A stretch of DNA of 64,000 nt from Fictibacillus terranigra. Its GTDB lineage: Bacteria > Bacillota > Bacilli > Bacillales > Fictibacillaceae. This document shows positions 44,732 to 53,564 of the stretch, in pieces. The first letter of the stretch is position 1, and the number at the start of each line of letters is the position of its first letter. Under the pieces are notes generated by a model. That model had not been told where the DNA came from and did not search any database. It saw only the letters and a program-made list of their open reading frames with translations. A program made the translations under genes and the position numbers. The stretch spans positions 248,001-312,000 of the forward strand of contig NZ_JAUHLN010000003.1 in the NCBI RefSeq assembly GCF_030412265.1. The letters are read 5' to 3'.

Positions 44732-45480
44732 ACTTCATTCTCCTTTGTTGCATAAATAAAAATTTCACTAAAATTGTTTTCCTGTTCACACGTCACATCT
44801 TTTGTCTTCATGAGCTCAAGAACGGCCAGAAACGTTACGACGAGGTGTTCCCTGTTTGATGACGCAAACAGTTCCGAGAATTTTCTCCTGCCCGAAGAAC
44901 GGATATCATTTATTATCTGCTTCATCCTTGTCTCGATCGGTATCTCCTGCCGTTCAATCGTTGTTCTTCTTGGCGCCTTCTCCAGCTTTTTCGTAAAAAT
45001 CTTCTGCATTGCCGCGAGCATGTCATAGATCGTAACGTTAGCTACGGGATTAACATCTTCTTCCTGACTCTCATAATATGTCAGATCCATAGCCTCTCTT
45101 GTAAAGATCATGCTTCTGGCCGTTTCTTTTTCTTTCAGGCCGACGGCAGCCTGCTTGAATTTCCGGTATTCAATAAGCCTGCGGACGAGGTCTTCCCTTG
45201 GATCCTCATCCATCTCGATCTCCATCTGCTGATCAAAATCCTGTACCTCCTGTTTGGGAAGGAGCATCTTGCTCTTGATGGCGAGAAGCGTTGCCGCCAT
45301 GACGAGGTATTCGCTGGCCACGTCCAGTTTTAATTCCTGCATCGTATGTATATAGTTCATATATTGTTCTGTAATCGCAGCAACAGGTATATCGTATATA
45401 TCAACCTCGTACGAAGTGATCAGATGCAGAAGGAGATCGAGCGGCCCTTCAAATGCATCGACTTTCACGCTATACTTCAT
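44728..45480 (-). CDS. scpA: segregation and condensation protein ScpA (kleisin)
   Basis: Bridges the two SMC heads in bacterial condensin. The 250-residue protein has the N-terminal signature YSVKVDAFEGPLDLLLHLI and a C-terminal winged helix (VVTFLAVLELMK) that binds the SMC head. The ATG at 45480 gives this start; Shine-Dalgarno is weak (GGGGTTA). The gene is divergent from ypuF; an extended -10 promoter candidate is at 45520-45528. Confidence 0.96.
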   Translation of the reverse strand: MKYSVKVDAFEGPLDLLLHLITSYEVDIYDIPVAAITEQYMNYIHTMQELKLDVASEYLVMAATLLAIKSKMLLPKQEVQDFDQQMEIEMDEDPREDLVRRLIEYRKFKQAAVGLKEKETARSMIFTREAMDLTYYESQEEDVNPVANVTIYDMLAAMQKIFTKKLEKAPRRTTIERQEIPIETRMKQIINDIRSSGRRKFSELFASSNREHLVVTFLAVLELMKTKDVTCEQENNFSEIFIYATKENEV

Positions 45481-45519
45481 AGTAGTAACCCCTGTAGTCA
45501 AATTCTTTATCGTACCGGA

Positions 45520-45528
45520 ATTATACCA
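45520..45528 (-). promoter_or_regulatory. extended -10 promoter candidate of scpA
   Basis: Minus strand TGGTATAAT, a full TGn-TATAAT extended -10, 40 bases before the scpA start. No clear -35 is seen 17 bases upstream. Confidence 0.45.
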
Positions 45529-45607
45529 TATTTTAAACGCAGTTCCTTTTTAGCATTTCAAAAATTTTAGTAAAATATATGTAGAAGAGAAACAAGGAGG
45601 ACATTTC

Positions 45608-46126
45608 ATGTACCCGGAAGCATACATCGAATATCTAGCCTACTTCCATGGATCGAGGGACTTTTTCGAATGCCATGAAGTACTTGAAGAGCATTGGAAA
45701 GACGAAGGGCAGCATAACGGCGTGTGGGTCGGTCTGATCCAGATAGCGGTCTCCCTGTACCATCAGCGGAGAGGCAATTATAATGGCGCACTCCGGATGA
45801 TGAAGAGCGCGATCGATAAACTGACTGTACATAAAGAGGAGATTGAGCGTCTGGGTCTTAAGTATGAGGCATTATTGGAAGTGCTTGGCAAGCGATTGGA
45901 TGAAATAGAACGGTTCGTTCCTTTTAGAGATGTTGACCTCCCTCTTGCGGATCCATTACTGATCAATCTTTGCTCTGAACGCATCGAAAAAGAAGGCTCG
46001 GTCTGGGGCAGAGAAAGCAATATGGATGATGAGCTAATCGTTCATAAACATAAGCTTCGTGACCGGAGCGAGGTGATCCGCGAACGGGAGGCTCAAAAAA
46101 AACTGCGGCTGAAAAAGAACAGCTGA
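45608..46126 (+). CDS. ypuF: DUF309-family protein YpuF
   Basis: The 172-residue soluble protein has the DUF309 core FHGSRDFFECHEVLEEHWKDE with conserved His, Cys and Glu, and GLIQIAVSLYHQRRGNYNGA. DUF309 proteins are helical with a metal-binding-like motif but no known function. Position next to scpA matches B. subtilis YpuF. RBS AAGGAGG. Convergent with ppiB; they share a terminator. Confidence 0.88.
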   Translation: MYPEAYIEYLAYFHGSRDFFECHEVLEEHWKDEGQHNGVWVGLIQIAVSLYHQRRGNYNGALRMMKSAIDKLTVHKEEIERLGLKYEALLEVLGKRLDEIERFVPFRDVDLPLADPLLINLCSERIEKEGSVWGRESNMDDELIVHKHKLRDRSEVIREREAQKKLRLKKNS

Positions 46127-46149
46127 TCTTGCCAAGGAATGAATTTCCA

Positions 46150-46183
46150 CAAAAAAACCCCCGGCTAACCGGGGGTTTTCTCT
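46150..46183. terminator. bidirectional terminator between ypuF and ppiB
   Basis: Stem AAAACCCCCGG/CCGGGGGTTTT with 4-base loop at 46154-46179, between convergent stops. Confidence 0.9.
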
Positions 46184-46187
46184 TGTT

Positions 46188-46622
46188 TTATTCTTCCCAA
46201 ACTTTTACTTCTTTCATAACGTCGCCTTGCTTGATTCTTAAAACAGTATCCATGCCTTCAGTAACTTGTCCGAAAACAGTATGCACGCCGTTTAGGTGAG
46301 GCTGCGGCTCATGAACGATAAAGAATTGGCTTCCGCCTGTGTCTTTTCCAGCATGTGCCATAGAAAGTGAACCAGCTACGTGTTTGTGCGGGTTGCCGGC
46401 AGTTTCGCATTTGATCGTATAGCCAGGACCGCCTGCACCTGTTCCTGTTGGGTCTCCCCCTTGTGCTACGAAGCCTGGGATGACACGGTGGAACGTTACA
46501 CCATTGTAGAATCCTTCGTTCGCTAATTTTTCAAAGTTAGCGACCGTACCAGGTGCTTCTTCTGGATAAAATTCGAGCATGATTTTTTCGCCGTTTTCAA
46601 ATTCAATTGAACCTTTTTTCAT
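46188..46622 (-). CDS. ppiB: peptidyl-prolyl cis-trans isomerase PpiB (cyclophilin)
   Basis: Cytoplasmic cyclophilin that catalyses proline isomerisation. The 144-residue protein has the catalytic and cyclosporin-site residues in [22 protein letters not shown] (Phe, Arg, Gln) and [16 protein letters not shown]. No signal peptide. The ATG at 46622 follows AGGAGG; the longer reading runs through it. It lies after lysA in the B. subtilis order. Confidence 0.97.
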   Translation of the reverse strand: MKKGSIEFENGEKIMLEFYPEEAPGTVANFEKLANEGFYNGVTFHRVIPGFVAQGGDPTGTGAGGPGYTIKCETAGNPHKHVAGSLSMAHAGKDTGGSQFFIVHEPQPHLNGVHTVFGQVTEGMDTVLRIKQGDVMKEVKVWEE

Positions 46623-46705
46623 TAGAAATAACCTCCTGAATTCAACATACTCCATTATTTTATGCTTTTTTTGCCTCAGAGTCCAGCGAGGTCAGCTAGC
46701 ACTTC

Positions 46706-48031
46706 TTAATTGCCGGCAAACACGCCATTCTTTAAAGGAAGATCCAGGCGTAAAAGGTCTTCATACGATTCTCTTCTAACGACGAGTCGGCCTTCTCCTT
46801 TTTCCGCGAACACGACTGCAGGTCTCGGAATGCGATTGTAATTGTTGGACATGGAATAGCCATAGGCACCCGTACAGAACACGGCCAGCAAGTCTCCGGT
46901 CCTCGCTTCGGGCAGTACGATATCCCAGATCAGCATATCTCCTGATTCACAGCATTTCCCAGCGATTGATACTTTTTTCGTCCCTTTTTCACCGGCCCTG
47001 TTCGCCAGCGCTGCTTCGTACTGCGCCTGATAAAGTGCAGGACGGATATTATCGCTCATGCCTCCATCAACCGCCACATAGTGGCGAACAGAAGGAATTT
47101 CTTTTTGTGAGCCGACCGAGTAGACCGTCGTTCCTGCATCCCCTACAAGTGAACGGCCGGGTTCAATCCAGATCTCCGGTATCGGAAGAGAAGACGCTGC
47201 GGATAGCCTTGTAATCTCCCCTATCATCGCATCGATGTATTCTTTCGGTTCGAGCGGTTCATCTTCTTCTGTGTAGCGGATCCCAAAACCGCCTCCCAGA
47301 TTTAAAACTTCAGGAACGAACGAATATTTTTTATCCCAGTTCTGAAGAAACCCATAGAGTTTTTGAATGGCCAACACGAATCCCGCTGTCTCAAAGATTT
47401 GTGAACCGATATGGAAATGAACGCCCAAAAGGTTCAGATGGCGCGATTCAAGCGATTCGAGAACAGCCTCTTCCGCCTGCCCGTTCTGAAGGTCAAAACC
47501 AAATTTGGAATCCTCCTGTCCTGTGAGAATGTACTCATGGGTGTGTGCTTCAATTCCCGGAGTGATCCTCAGCAGGATGGATGTATCCTTGTTGTGCTGA
47601 TTGCACAAGCTTTCAAGCATGCGGAGTTCATGAAAGTTATCGACGACAAAGCAACCGATGTCCGACTGAAGCGCGTATTGCAGTTCTTCATAGCTTTTGT
47701 TGTTTCCATGAAAATGGATCCGGTCCGCAGGGAAACCGGCCGAAAGCGCAGTGTAAAGTTCTCCACCTGAAACGACATCCAGGCTCATCCCTTCCTCATC
47801 CATCAGCTGGACTTGCGCGAGACAGGAAAACGCTTTGCTTGCATATGCGACCTGTGCCTTGATCCCTTGATCCTCAAACGCCTTCTTGAAAGACCTCGCC
47901 CGCTGTCTGATCAGCTCCACATCATAAATGTAAAGCGGTGTACCATATTCATGCGCCAGCTGAACCGTGTCAACCCCGCCGATTGTTAAGTGATTATCAT
48001 CATTGATTGAACTTGTACCGTGTAAATACAT
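46706..48031 (-). CDS. lysA: diaminopimelate decarboxylase LysA
   Basis: PLP enzyme that makes lysine from meso-diaminopimelate, the last step of the pathway. The 441-residue protein has the PLP Lys66 in VAYASKAFSC, the glycine-rich PLP phosphate site LNLGGGFGIRY, and the EPGRSLVG and CESGDMLIWD segments. The ATG at 48031 is used, 8 bases after GGGGAG; a longer reading would run through the riboswitch. It follows spoVAF, as in B. subtilis, and is preceded by a lysine riboswitch and terminator. Confidence 0.96.
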   Translation of the reverse strand: MYLHGTSSINDDNHLTIGGVDTVQLAHEYGTPLYIYDVELIRQRARSFKKAFEDQGIKAQVAYASKAFSCLAQVQLMDEEGMSLDVVSGGELYTALSAGFPADRIHFHGNNKSYEELQYALQSDIGCFVVDNFHELRMLESLCNQHNKDTSILLRITPGIEAHTHEYILTGQEDSKFGFDLQNGQAEEAVLESLESRHLNLLGVHFHIGSQIFETAGFVLAIQKLYGFLQNWDKKYSFVPEVLNLGGGFGIRYTEEDEPLEPKEYIDAMIGEITRLSAASSLPIPEIWIEPGRSLVGDAGTTVYSVGSQKEIPSVRHYVAVDGGMSDNIRPALYQAQYEAALANRAGEKGTKKVSIAGKCCESGDMLIWDIVLPEARTGDLLAVFCTGAYGYSMSNNYNRIPRPAVVFAEKGEGRLVVRRESYEDLLRLDLPLKNGVFAGN

Positions 48032-48076
48032 GAAAGATTCTCCCCTCTGCTTTTCCATTAGAGATTCTGTTCCGAC

Positions 48077-48121
48077 ATAAAAATAAAGACAGCTAATGTA
48101 ATAAGGTACATTAACTGTCTT
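48077..48121 (-). terminator. riboswitch-linked terminator before lysA
   Basis: Stem AAGACAGTTAATGTA/TACATTAGCTGTCTT (48086-48121, one mismatch) with a 6-base loop, followed on the minus strand by TATTTTTATG. It lies between the lysine aptamer and the lysA start, 54 bases before the ATG, so it fits a lysine-controlled transcription terminator. Confidence 0.85.
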
Positions 48122-48141
48122 ACACCGTACCCCCATTTGCC

Positions 48142-48312
48142 GGAATAGTTCTCCACTGCGTGCATTGCAGTGACAGTCCGCTGTCTGTTCGGCAGCGACC
48201 CAGCATGAGGATGTATGGACCATCTTCACACTTCGGCAAATTGGCCTTTAAAATGATTTCTTCATGTCCATTCACTCCATCATCCTACTCATCCGCTTTG
48301 CGCCTCTACCCC
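48142..48312 (-). ncRNA. lysine riboswitch (L-box) controlling lysA
   Basis: The 5' leader of lysA shows the L-box landmarks in order on the minus strand: GGGGTAG (P1 5' arm, 48306-48312), AGAGGCGC (48300-48307), GATGAGTA (48286-48293), GCCGAAG (48231-48237), GCTGGGTCG (48196-48204), CTGTCA (48171-48176) and GGAGAACTATTCC (48142-48154), whose CTATTCC pairs with the P1 5' arm. Lysine binding should favour the downstream terminator and lower lysA transcription. Promoter position is not firm; a TTGGAT...TAATGG pair just upstream is one possibility. Confidence 0.88.
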
Positions 48313-48385
48313 ATTATCAATAAATGAGGCATATCCAATTGTTATGAACAAATTTATCACAAATTTATTATTTCGGCAATACTTC

Positions 48386-49867
48386 TCAGGAAGTCGGCTG
48401 TTTTTTGCTGTTCTGTGGATGAACGATGCTCGGCCTGATATTTGAGAGCGGCACGGCGATCCTGATGACGATCTGCAGGAACGCTTTGGCGTTAAACGGA
48501 ATGAATGGCCATAAGTAAGGAGTGTTCAGGTTTTTCATCGAACAGAGATAAAGGATTAAAACGGTAGATCCCCCTACAAGGCCTGGAACTTGGAAGATGG
48601 CCGTCAAGATGAGCAGCAGCAGACGCAGCATCTTGTTGGCTATACTCAGCTCGTAGCTTGGAGTCGAGAATCCTCCAATCGCAGCCACAGCAACATAGAG
48701 AATTACTTCTGGAACGAAGAGCCCGACATCGATCGCGATCTGCCCGATCAATACGGCTGCGATCAATCCCATCGCCGTCGACAGCGGACTGGGTGTATGG
48801 ATGGCCGCTACCCTCAGTATTTCTATCCCAATCTCAGCGAAGAGGATCTGAAGGAATAAGGGGATGTGCGTCGTCTTGTTCGGGCCGATAAAGTCTATGT
48901 TGGGGGGCAGAAGTCCATCCTGAGTGGCGTAGAGATACCATAGCGGCAGAAGCAGCAGCGAAGCGACGATCCCCGTGAATCGTACCCACCGGAGAAAGGC
49001 CCCTACCATAGGGGTCTGCCTGAACTCCTCTGCATGCTGAATATGATGGAAGTAAGTGGTCGGCGTAATAATGACCGATGGGCTTGTATCTGTAATAATC
49101 AGAACATGCCCTTCCATGAGATGCTGAGCAGCTACATCCGGCCTCTCCGTATAACGGACGAGGGGAAAGGGATCCCAGCCCTGCTTGAGAAGAAACTCTT
49201 CGATCGTCTTATCCGCCATTGGGATGCCATCGATGTTAATGCTCTGCAATTCTTGTTTTACGAGGTCGACGAGCCCCGGATCGGCGATGTCTTCAATATA
49301 GCAGATGCAGATGTCGGTCTTGGACCGCTTGCCGACCTGCATGATTTCATGCCGCAGCCGTTCATCCCTGATCCGCCTTCGGGTTAGGGCTGTATTGATG
49401 ATGATATTTTCCGTGTATCCATCACGGGAGCCGCGGACGACCTTTTCAACGTCCGGTTCTTCAGGCTGTCTGCCAGGATAGCTACGTACGTCCACGATGA
49501 ACGCTTGGTCCTCCCCTTCAAGAAAGACCGAAATCAATCCAGAAAGCATGCGGTCAATAGCGATCTCCAAATTATCGGTCAGTTCCACCTGCTGGTGAGA
49601 CAGATGGTTATGAAGTATCTCTTTTACATTGGAGGGCGCACGATGCCCATGGTCCATATCCATGAGCTCTCTCATGATCTCAATAATAAATAAGCTGTCG
49701 CATAAACCTGTACAGTAATAGATCTGAACTTCTTTCTTCATTACGTGCAGTTTTCTGACACCCACATCAAAGCTGATTCCGATTCCCAGCCGTTTTTTCA
49801 GCTGATGTTCGTTTTCTTGGATCTTTTTACTGATTGGTGTCTTCTGCTGTTCTTTCGATCCCTGCAT
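48386..49867 (-). CDS. spoVAF: stage V sporulation protein AF, SpoVAF (GerA-like)
   Basis: Spore inner-membrane protein homologous to GerA-type A subunits. The 493-residue protein has a large N-terminal domain, with [30 protein letters not shown] typical of the GerA family. A C-terminal membrane part has about five helices, including [26 protein letters not shown]-like sequence. Start ATG 49867 follows AGGAG and overlaps spoVAEA by 41 bases. Seventh gene of the spoVA operon; its loss mainly affects germination rate. Confidence 0.94.
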   Translation of the reverse strand: MQGSKEQQKTPISKKIQENEHQLKKRLGIGISFDVGVRKLHVMKKEVQIYYCTGLCDSLFIIEIMRELMDMDHGHRAPSNVKEILHNHLSHQQVELTDNLEIAIDRMLSGLISVFLEGEDQAFIVDVRSYPGRQPEEPDVEKVVRGSRDGYTENIIINTALTRRRIRDERLRHEIMQVGKRSKTDICICYIEDIADPGLVDLVKQELQSINIDGIPMADKTIEEFLLKQGWDPFPLVRYTERPDVAAQHLMEGHVLIITDTSPSVIITPTTYFHHIQHAEEFRQTPMVGAFLRWVRFTGIVASLLLLPLWYLYATQDGLLPPNIDFIGPNKTTHIPLFLQILFAEIGIEILRVAAIHTPSPLSTAMGLIAAVLIGQIAIDVGLFVPEVILYVAVAAIGGFSTPSYELSIANKMLRLLLLILTAIFQVPGLVGGSTVLILYLCSMKNLNTPYLWPFIPFNAKAFLQIVIRIAVPLSNIRPSIVHPQNSKKQPTS

Positions 49868-50435
49868 GATAACCGCTCCTTTCTAAAATGGTCGCCACCG
49901 CCAGACTTGTGATCGGGGCTCCTTTTTCGACCGCGTCATGGCCGGCCATCTTTCCGATATCACCGATCCCGATGACCATCGGGAGGTTTAATTCATCAAG
50001 AATATACACCGTGTCTCCGTTGATTCTTCCTGTCTCAATATCAGGAAGCCCGCTCTTGTCGATTCCGTATTCAGTAAAGGCCCCATAACGGTCGATGGAA
50101 AAATGGACTTTGGTCCATTCCGAATAACGGGTTTTGGATGCGACGGCTATCGCACCAAGCACTTCGATGTCCGGATGGCCGCACACGATTCTCATTGCGA
50201 GCTCTCCCGGGCCCTCCCCGCGAAACCCGCAATCATCGAACATGACGAGGACGGGATCGTACGGTGTCTGCAGGATCATTTGGACAAGCTGGTGCCCGCT
50301 AATTTTTGAAGGGTTCCCCCAGGACTGGGAAATACAGCGTCCACCTATTTTTCTGGCTACATGCTCTACTGCCCGCAGAGCATATAAATCTCCGTCTGTA
50401 ATGAGGATGACACGCTTTTTTCCCACTGTTTTCAC
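49827..50435 (-). CDS. spoVAEA: stage V sporulation protein AE (SpoVAEA)
   Basis: Soluble member of the SpoVA group; 202 residues. It has the fold segment [36 protein letters not shown], a Rossmann-like N-terminal part, and [19 protein letters not shown] at the C-terminus. It overlaps spoVAEB by 4 bases and spoVAF by 41. In B. subtilis it is not essential but lies in the same operon that moves dipicolinic acid across the inner spore membrane. Confidence 0.94.
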   Translation of the reverse strand: MKTVGKKRVILITDGDLYALRAVEHVARKIGGRCISQSWGNPSKISGHQLVQMILQTPYDPVLVMFDDCGFRGEGPGELAMRIVCGHPDIEVLGAIAVASKTRYSEWTKVHFSIDRYGAFTEYGIDKSGLPDIETGRINGDTVYILDELNLPMVIGIGDIGKMAGHDAVEKGAPITSLAVATILERSGYHAGIERTAEDTNQ

Positions 50436-50782
50436 CCCTTAGGCTTAAAGATTAAAGCGACCAAAAAACCGAATAGAATAGCAGAAGAGATCCCGGCAGA
50501 CGTCAGTTCAAAGATTCCCATGGCGATCCCGATAAAGCCATGATCTTCTGAAGATGCCATCGCACCGTGCAGCAGATTATGTCCAAAACTCGTGATCGGA
50601 ACTGTAGCTCCTCCGCCTGCAAATTTTATAAGATTATCATAAATGCCGAATGCATCCAGTGCAGCTCCCGCGACAACAAAGGAGGTGGTGACGTGTGCAG
50701 GGGTTAATTTAAACACATCCATCAGGATCTGGCCGACCACACACATGGCGCCTCCCACTAAAAATGCCCAAAGATACTCCAT
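50432..50782 (-). CDS. spoVAEB: stage V sporulation protein AE (SpoVAEB), membrane channel part
   Basis: The 116-residue membrane protein has four hydrophobic segments and the family sequence [42 protein letters not shown]. It is similar to SpoVAC, and with SpoVAC and SpoVAD forms the essential dipicolinate channel. Its start codon overlaps the spoVAD stop (TAATG), so translation is coupled. Confidence 0.95.
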   Translation of the reverse strand: MEYLWAFLVGGAMCVVGQILMDVFKLTPAHVTTSFVVAGAALDAFGIYDNLIKFAGGGATVPITSFGHNLLHGAMASSEDHGFIGIAMGIFELTSAGISSAILFGFLVALIFKPKG

Positions 50783-51801
50783 TAGTTATGCCCCCCCTTT
50801 GTACTTTCAAGGACCACTCCATGAGCGATCGTAGGTATGGATTCCTTTTGCTGGATCATGGTCGGATTCAGGAGTGCCCCAGTGGCAACGACCAGAATCC
50901 GTTTCAAATGACCTGATTGGAGTTCTTTTACAAGATGGCCGTATGTTACGACTGCAGAACAGGCGCATCCGCTTCCCCCGGCGAACACTTCCTGATCCGG
51001 CCGATACACCATCAGTCCGCAATCTCTGTGGTTCTTTGAGATATCAACTCCTCGCTCACTTAAGAGCATCTTCACGATCGGGGCCCCGACTGCAGAAAGG
51101 TCCCCGGTTACGATTAAATCGTAGTAATCGGGGTCATTTCCTGTCTCTTTAAGATGAGCCGCGATGGTATCTGCTGCTGCTGGCGCCATCGCTGAGCCCA
51201 TATCAAAAGGATCCTTGATCCCGAAGTCTTTTACTTTTCCGATCGTCGCAGCGGTTATTTTTATAGATGACGGTTCACTGCTGACGAGAGCGGCCCCTGC
51301 TCCTGTCACTGTGAATGTTGCGGTATCCGGTTTCTGTCCGCCATATTCAGTCGGGTACCGGAATTGGCGCTCTGCTGTTGCGTTATGTGAACTGACCGCT
51401 GCCACTACACGTTTGGCATATCCGCCGTCCACTAAAGCTGCACCAACTGCAAGAGATTCCATCGAAGTGGAACATGCACCGAAGACACCTAGAAACGGGA
51501 TCTCATTGGTTCTAGCTGCGTAGTTCGCGGTTACGACTTGATTAAGGAGATCGCCGGCAAGGAAAAAGTTAATATCCTCGTTCTTCAATTTCGCCTTTTT
51601 CAAACAGCTTTCGATGGAATCTTCCATCAATCGCCGTTCTGCCAGTTCCCAGTTCTTCTCGTTGCAATGAAGATCGTTGTATTTCACGTCAAACATCGCT
51701 CCGAGCGGCCCCTCACTTTCCATCGGCCCTGCAGCCGTTCCTGTTGAATTTAAATAAACCTCATCTCCAAATTTCCATGTTTGCCTGCCGAGCAGTTTCA
51801 T
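50782..51801 (-). CDS. spoVAD: stage V sporulation protein AD, dipicolinate-binding SpoVAD
   Basis: Thiolase-fold protein on the inner spore membrane that binds Ca-dipicolinate during uptake. The 339-residue protein keeps the family hallmarks [43 protein letters not shown], and [17 protein letters not shown]. It starts with MKLLGRQTW at the ATG at 51801, 9 bases after AAAGGA; an ATG at 51807 is too near that site. Essential in the SpoVA channel. Confidence 0.97.
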   Translation of the reverse strand: MKLLGRQTWKFGDEVYLNSTGTAAGPMESEGPLGAMFDVKYNDLHCNEKNWELAERRLMEDSIESCLKKAKLKNEDINFFLAGDLLNQVVTANYAARTNEIPFLGVFGACSTSMESLAVGAALVDGGYAKRVVAAVSSHNATAERQFRYPTEYGGQKPDTATFTVTGAGAALVSSEPSSIKITAATIGKVKDFGIKDPFDMGSAMAPAAADTIAAHLKETGNDPDYYDLIVTGDLSAVGAPIVKMLLSERGVDISKNHRDCGLMVYRPDQEVFAGGSGCACSAVVTYGHLVKELQSGHLKRILVVATGALLNPTMIQQKESIPTIAHGVVLESTKGGHN

Positions 51802-51814
51802 ATCCATCGTTCCT

Positions 51815-52273
51815 TTACATTAAAATTTTAAATGCGTACCGGATCATCCCGAAGATATAAGCGGATACAGCTCCGAATACAATAACAGCCCCCGCCAGTT
51901 TGAACAGATTCGTAGCGATACCAAGGACAATGCCTTCACTCTTATGTTCCAGAGCAGCACTCGTCACTGCGTTGGCGAATCCAGTTACCGGAACTGCCGA
52001 TCCTGCTCCTCCGAATTGTCCGATCTTGTCATACACGCCAATGCCTGTCAGCAAAGCTGAGATGAGGATCAGCGTGGCTGCAGTTGGATTGCCTGCTGTT
52101 TGTTCATTAAAATTAAAATAGGTCATATAAAACTTCTGGAGGGCTTCTCCTATAATGCAGATGAACCCTCCCACTAAAAAGGCCTTCAGACAGTTCATAA
52201 AATACGGTGGTTTTGGCTGCAAAGGCTTGATCTTTTCTGCGTAAGCCTGCTGCTGTTCTTTATTCGACATCAT
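51815..52273 (-). CDS. spoVAC: stage V sporulation protein AC, SpoVAC
   Basis: Mechanosensitive-like membrane protein that forms the dipicolinate channel with SpoVAEB. The 152-residue protein has about four helices and the repeat-family sequence GGAGSAVPVTGFANAVTSAALEHKSEGIVLGIATNLFKLAG. The start ATG at 52273 (or 52270) follows AGGAG. It lies 13 bases after spoVAB and 13 bases before spoVAD. Confidence 0.96.
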   Translation of the reverse strand: MMSNKEQQQAYAEKIKPLQPKPPYFMNCLKAFLVGGFICIIGEALQKFYMTYFNFNEQTAGNPTAATLILISALLTGIGVYDKIGQFGGAGSAVPVTGFANAVTSAALEHKSEGIVLGIATNLFKLAGAVIVFGAVSAYIFGMIRYAFKILM

Positions 52274-52286
52274 CTTTTCTCCTATC

Positions 52287-52709
52287 TTATTGATTTACGT
52301 ATACCATCCAATGAAACAAAGAGCCCAGCACTTTTCCTAAAACAATCGCCATGATGATCACCAGAAGCTTTTCTCCAAATCCAATCCTTTTTGCCAGGAT
52401 CGGAAGGACATTCAATACTTCCGTCAGTGCGGCTGCGAGCATTCCTATAAACACACCGCTGAAGAGCCCGATCGCGATAAGCAGCATCGGCGAGCCATGA
52501 AAAGAAGCATTCCGCAAGTTCAGCCAACCGCCGATCACTGCCCCCAACACAACACTCCATTCATACGCGCGTATAAAACAGTACGTTTTGCTCAGCTGCA
52601 TGAGGCGGGGAATAATTCCGAGAACGGTTAGAAAAGCAACCACCCCAGAACCAACCGCAATGCCTCCGCCAAATCCGATGAACGCCAGGAACAGACTCTT
52701 AATCCCCAT
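52287..52709 (-). CDS. spoVAB: stage V sporulation protein AB, SpoVAB
   Basis: The 140-residue membrane protein has about four hydrophobic segments: GIKSLFLAFIGFGGGIAVG at the start and LVIIMAIVLGKVLGSLFHW at the end. It overlaps the spoVAA stop by 11 bases. The ATG at 52709 is chosen because the following sequence matches the B. subtilis length (141). Shine-Dalgarno GAGAAG is weak, in keeping with coupled translation. Confidence 0.9.
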   Translation of the reverse strand: MGIKSLFLAFIGFGGGIAVGSGVVAFLTVLGIIPRLMQLSKTYCFIRAYEWSVVLGAVIGGWLNLRNASFHGSPMLLIAIGLFSGVFIGMLAAALTEVLNVLPILAKRIGFGEKLLVIIMAIVLGKVLGSLFHWMVYVNQ

Positions 52710-53322
52710 GAATCTTCTTCTCGGTTTCTTTGTTCTCATGAATAATGACATACTGGTCAAGGTCCTGCTGGTACTTAAACATCTCTACTTCCAGCGGGCT
52801 TGGTTCTTCGTTCAGTCTCTTTTTGAACACATGGTTAAAAAATAAGACCATCCCGAGCCCAAGACCAAAGGAATAAGGGATCTGCAGAAGGAGCGGCTGA
52901 CTATTATAACTGCCGGTAATCATGTGATAGATCTTTTGATGGACGATCTGCATACTCACATCTTCATGGAAGTTCATGATTGCGAGAGCTGAACCGATAA
53001 ATAGGAGCAGCCAAACGAGTACAAAATAGACTGCCGCCATCTTTTTCTTCTTAAACTGGATCTCCAGTATCGTCTGGGCGGGACCGACCGTTTGGACCTC
53101 GCAATTCGGCAGCACCTCCCCTATCTGTTTAACTACCTTCATCACATCAATAACAACCAAGTGCTTATCCGCCGGTTTCACCTGATAAATGACCAGGTCC
53201 TTCAGCTTTTTGAAAGCTGAAGGAGATGCGACGATTTGTGCGACCGTTTCAAGTGTAACGGGCTGCTGAAGAACAACCTGAACCTTTTGTCTCATGCGTA
53301 TGTAAACAGTAGATTCCTGCAT
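52699..53322 (-). CDS. spoVAA: stage V sporulation protein AA, SpoVAA
   Basis: The 207-residue protein has a soluble N-terminal domain and two C-terminal membrane helices (about 94-112 and 148-166). It is the first gene of spoVA, made in the forespore. Start ATG with AGGAGG. Candidate SigG promoter 36 bases upstream at 53358-53387. It fits B. subtilis SpoVAA (206 residues). Confidence 0.93.
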   Translation of the reverse strand: MQESTVYIRMRQKVQVVLQQPVTLETVAQIVASPSAFKKLKDLVIYQVKPADKHLVVIDVMKVVKQIGEVLPNCEVQTVGPAQTILEIQFKKKKMAAVYFVLVWLLLFIGSALAIMNFHEDVSMQIVHQKIYHMITGSYNSQPLLLQIPYSFGLGLGMVLFFNHVFKKRLNEEPSPLEVEMFKYQQDLDQYVIIHENKETEKKIHGD

Positions 53323-53357
53323 GGTTGTACCTCCTGATTATCTTCGACATACGTTTT

Positions 53358-53387
53358 TAGTATGTATTTGGTAAAGTTGTCTCATTC
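53358..53387 (-). promoter_or_regulatory. SigG-type promoter of the spoVA operon
   Basis: Minus strand GAATG (53383-53387), 18-base spacer, CATACTA (53358-53364). Both elements and spacer fit the SigG consensus GHATR-N18-CATDHTA without a mismatch. In B. subtilis the operon is SigG-dependent. Confidence 0.72.
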
Positions 53388-53421
53388 TTCATCCGATGAT
53401 TATCCATCAATTCCCAACAAG

Positions 53422-53474
53422 AAAAGCGCTGGCGCCTTGCTAATGTCCGACAAGCTCCAGCAATACGCTTTTTT
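53422..53474. repeat. imperfect palindromic element between spoVAA and sigF
   Basis: Nested inverted repeats AAAAGCG...CGCTTTT and CTGG...CCAG around a CGCCTTG/CAAG core, with a T run on the plus side. It looks like the short interspersed GC-rich elements scattered in some Bacillus chromosomes. No second copy was found in this window, so the repeat status is an inference. Confidence 0.35.
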
Positions 53475-53525
53475 GTGTTGAGGGGTATGAGTGAAGCCAC
53501 CTTGAGGACAGCTAAGATAATTCAT

Positions 53526-53564
53526 TCAAAAAAAAAGCCAGATGGACTGTTAATCCATCTGGCT
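53526..53564 (-). terminator. intrinsic terminator built over the sigF stop codon
   Basis: Perfect stem AGCCAGATGGA/TCCATCTGGCT at 53536-53564, followed on the minus strand by TTTTTTTTTG. The sigF stop at 53550-53552 lies in the loop, so the last codons form the 5' arm. Confidence 0.9.
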
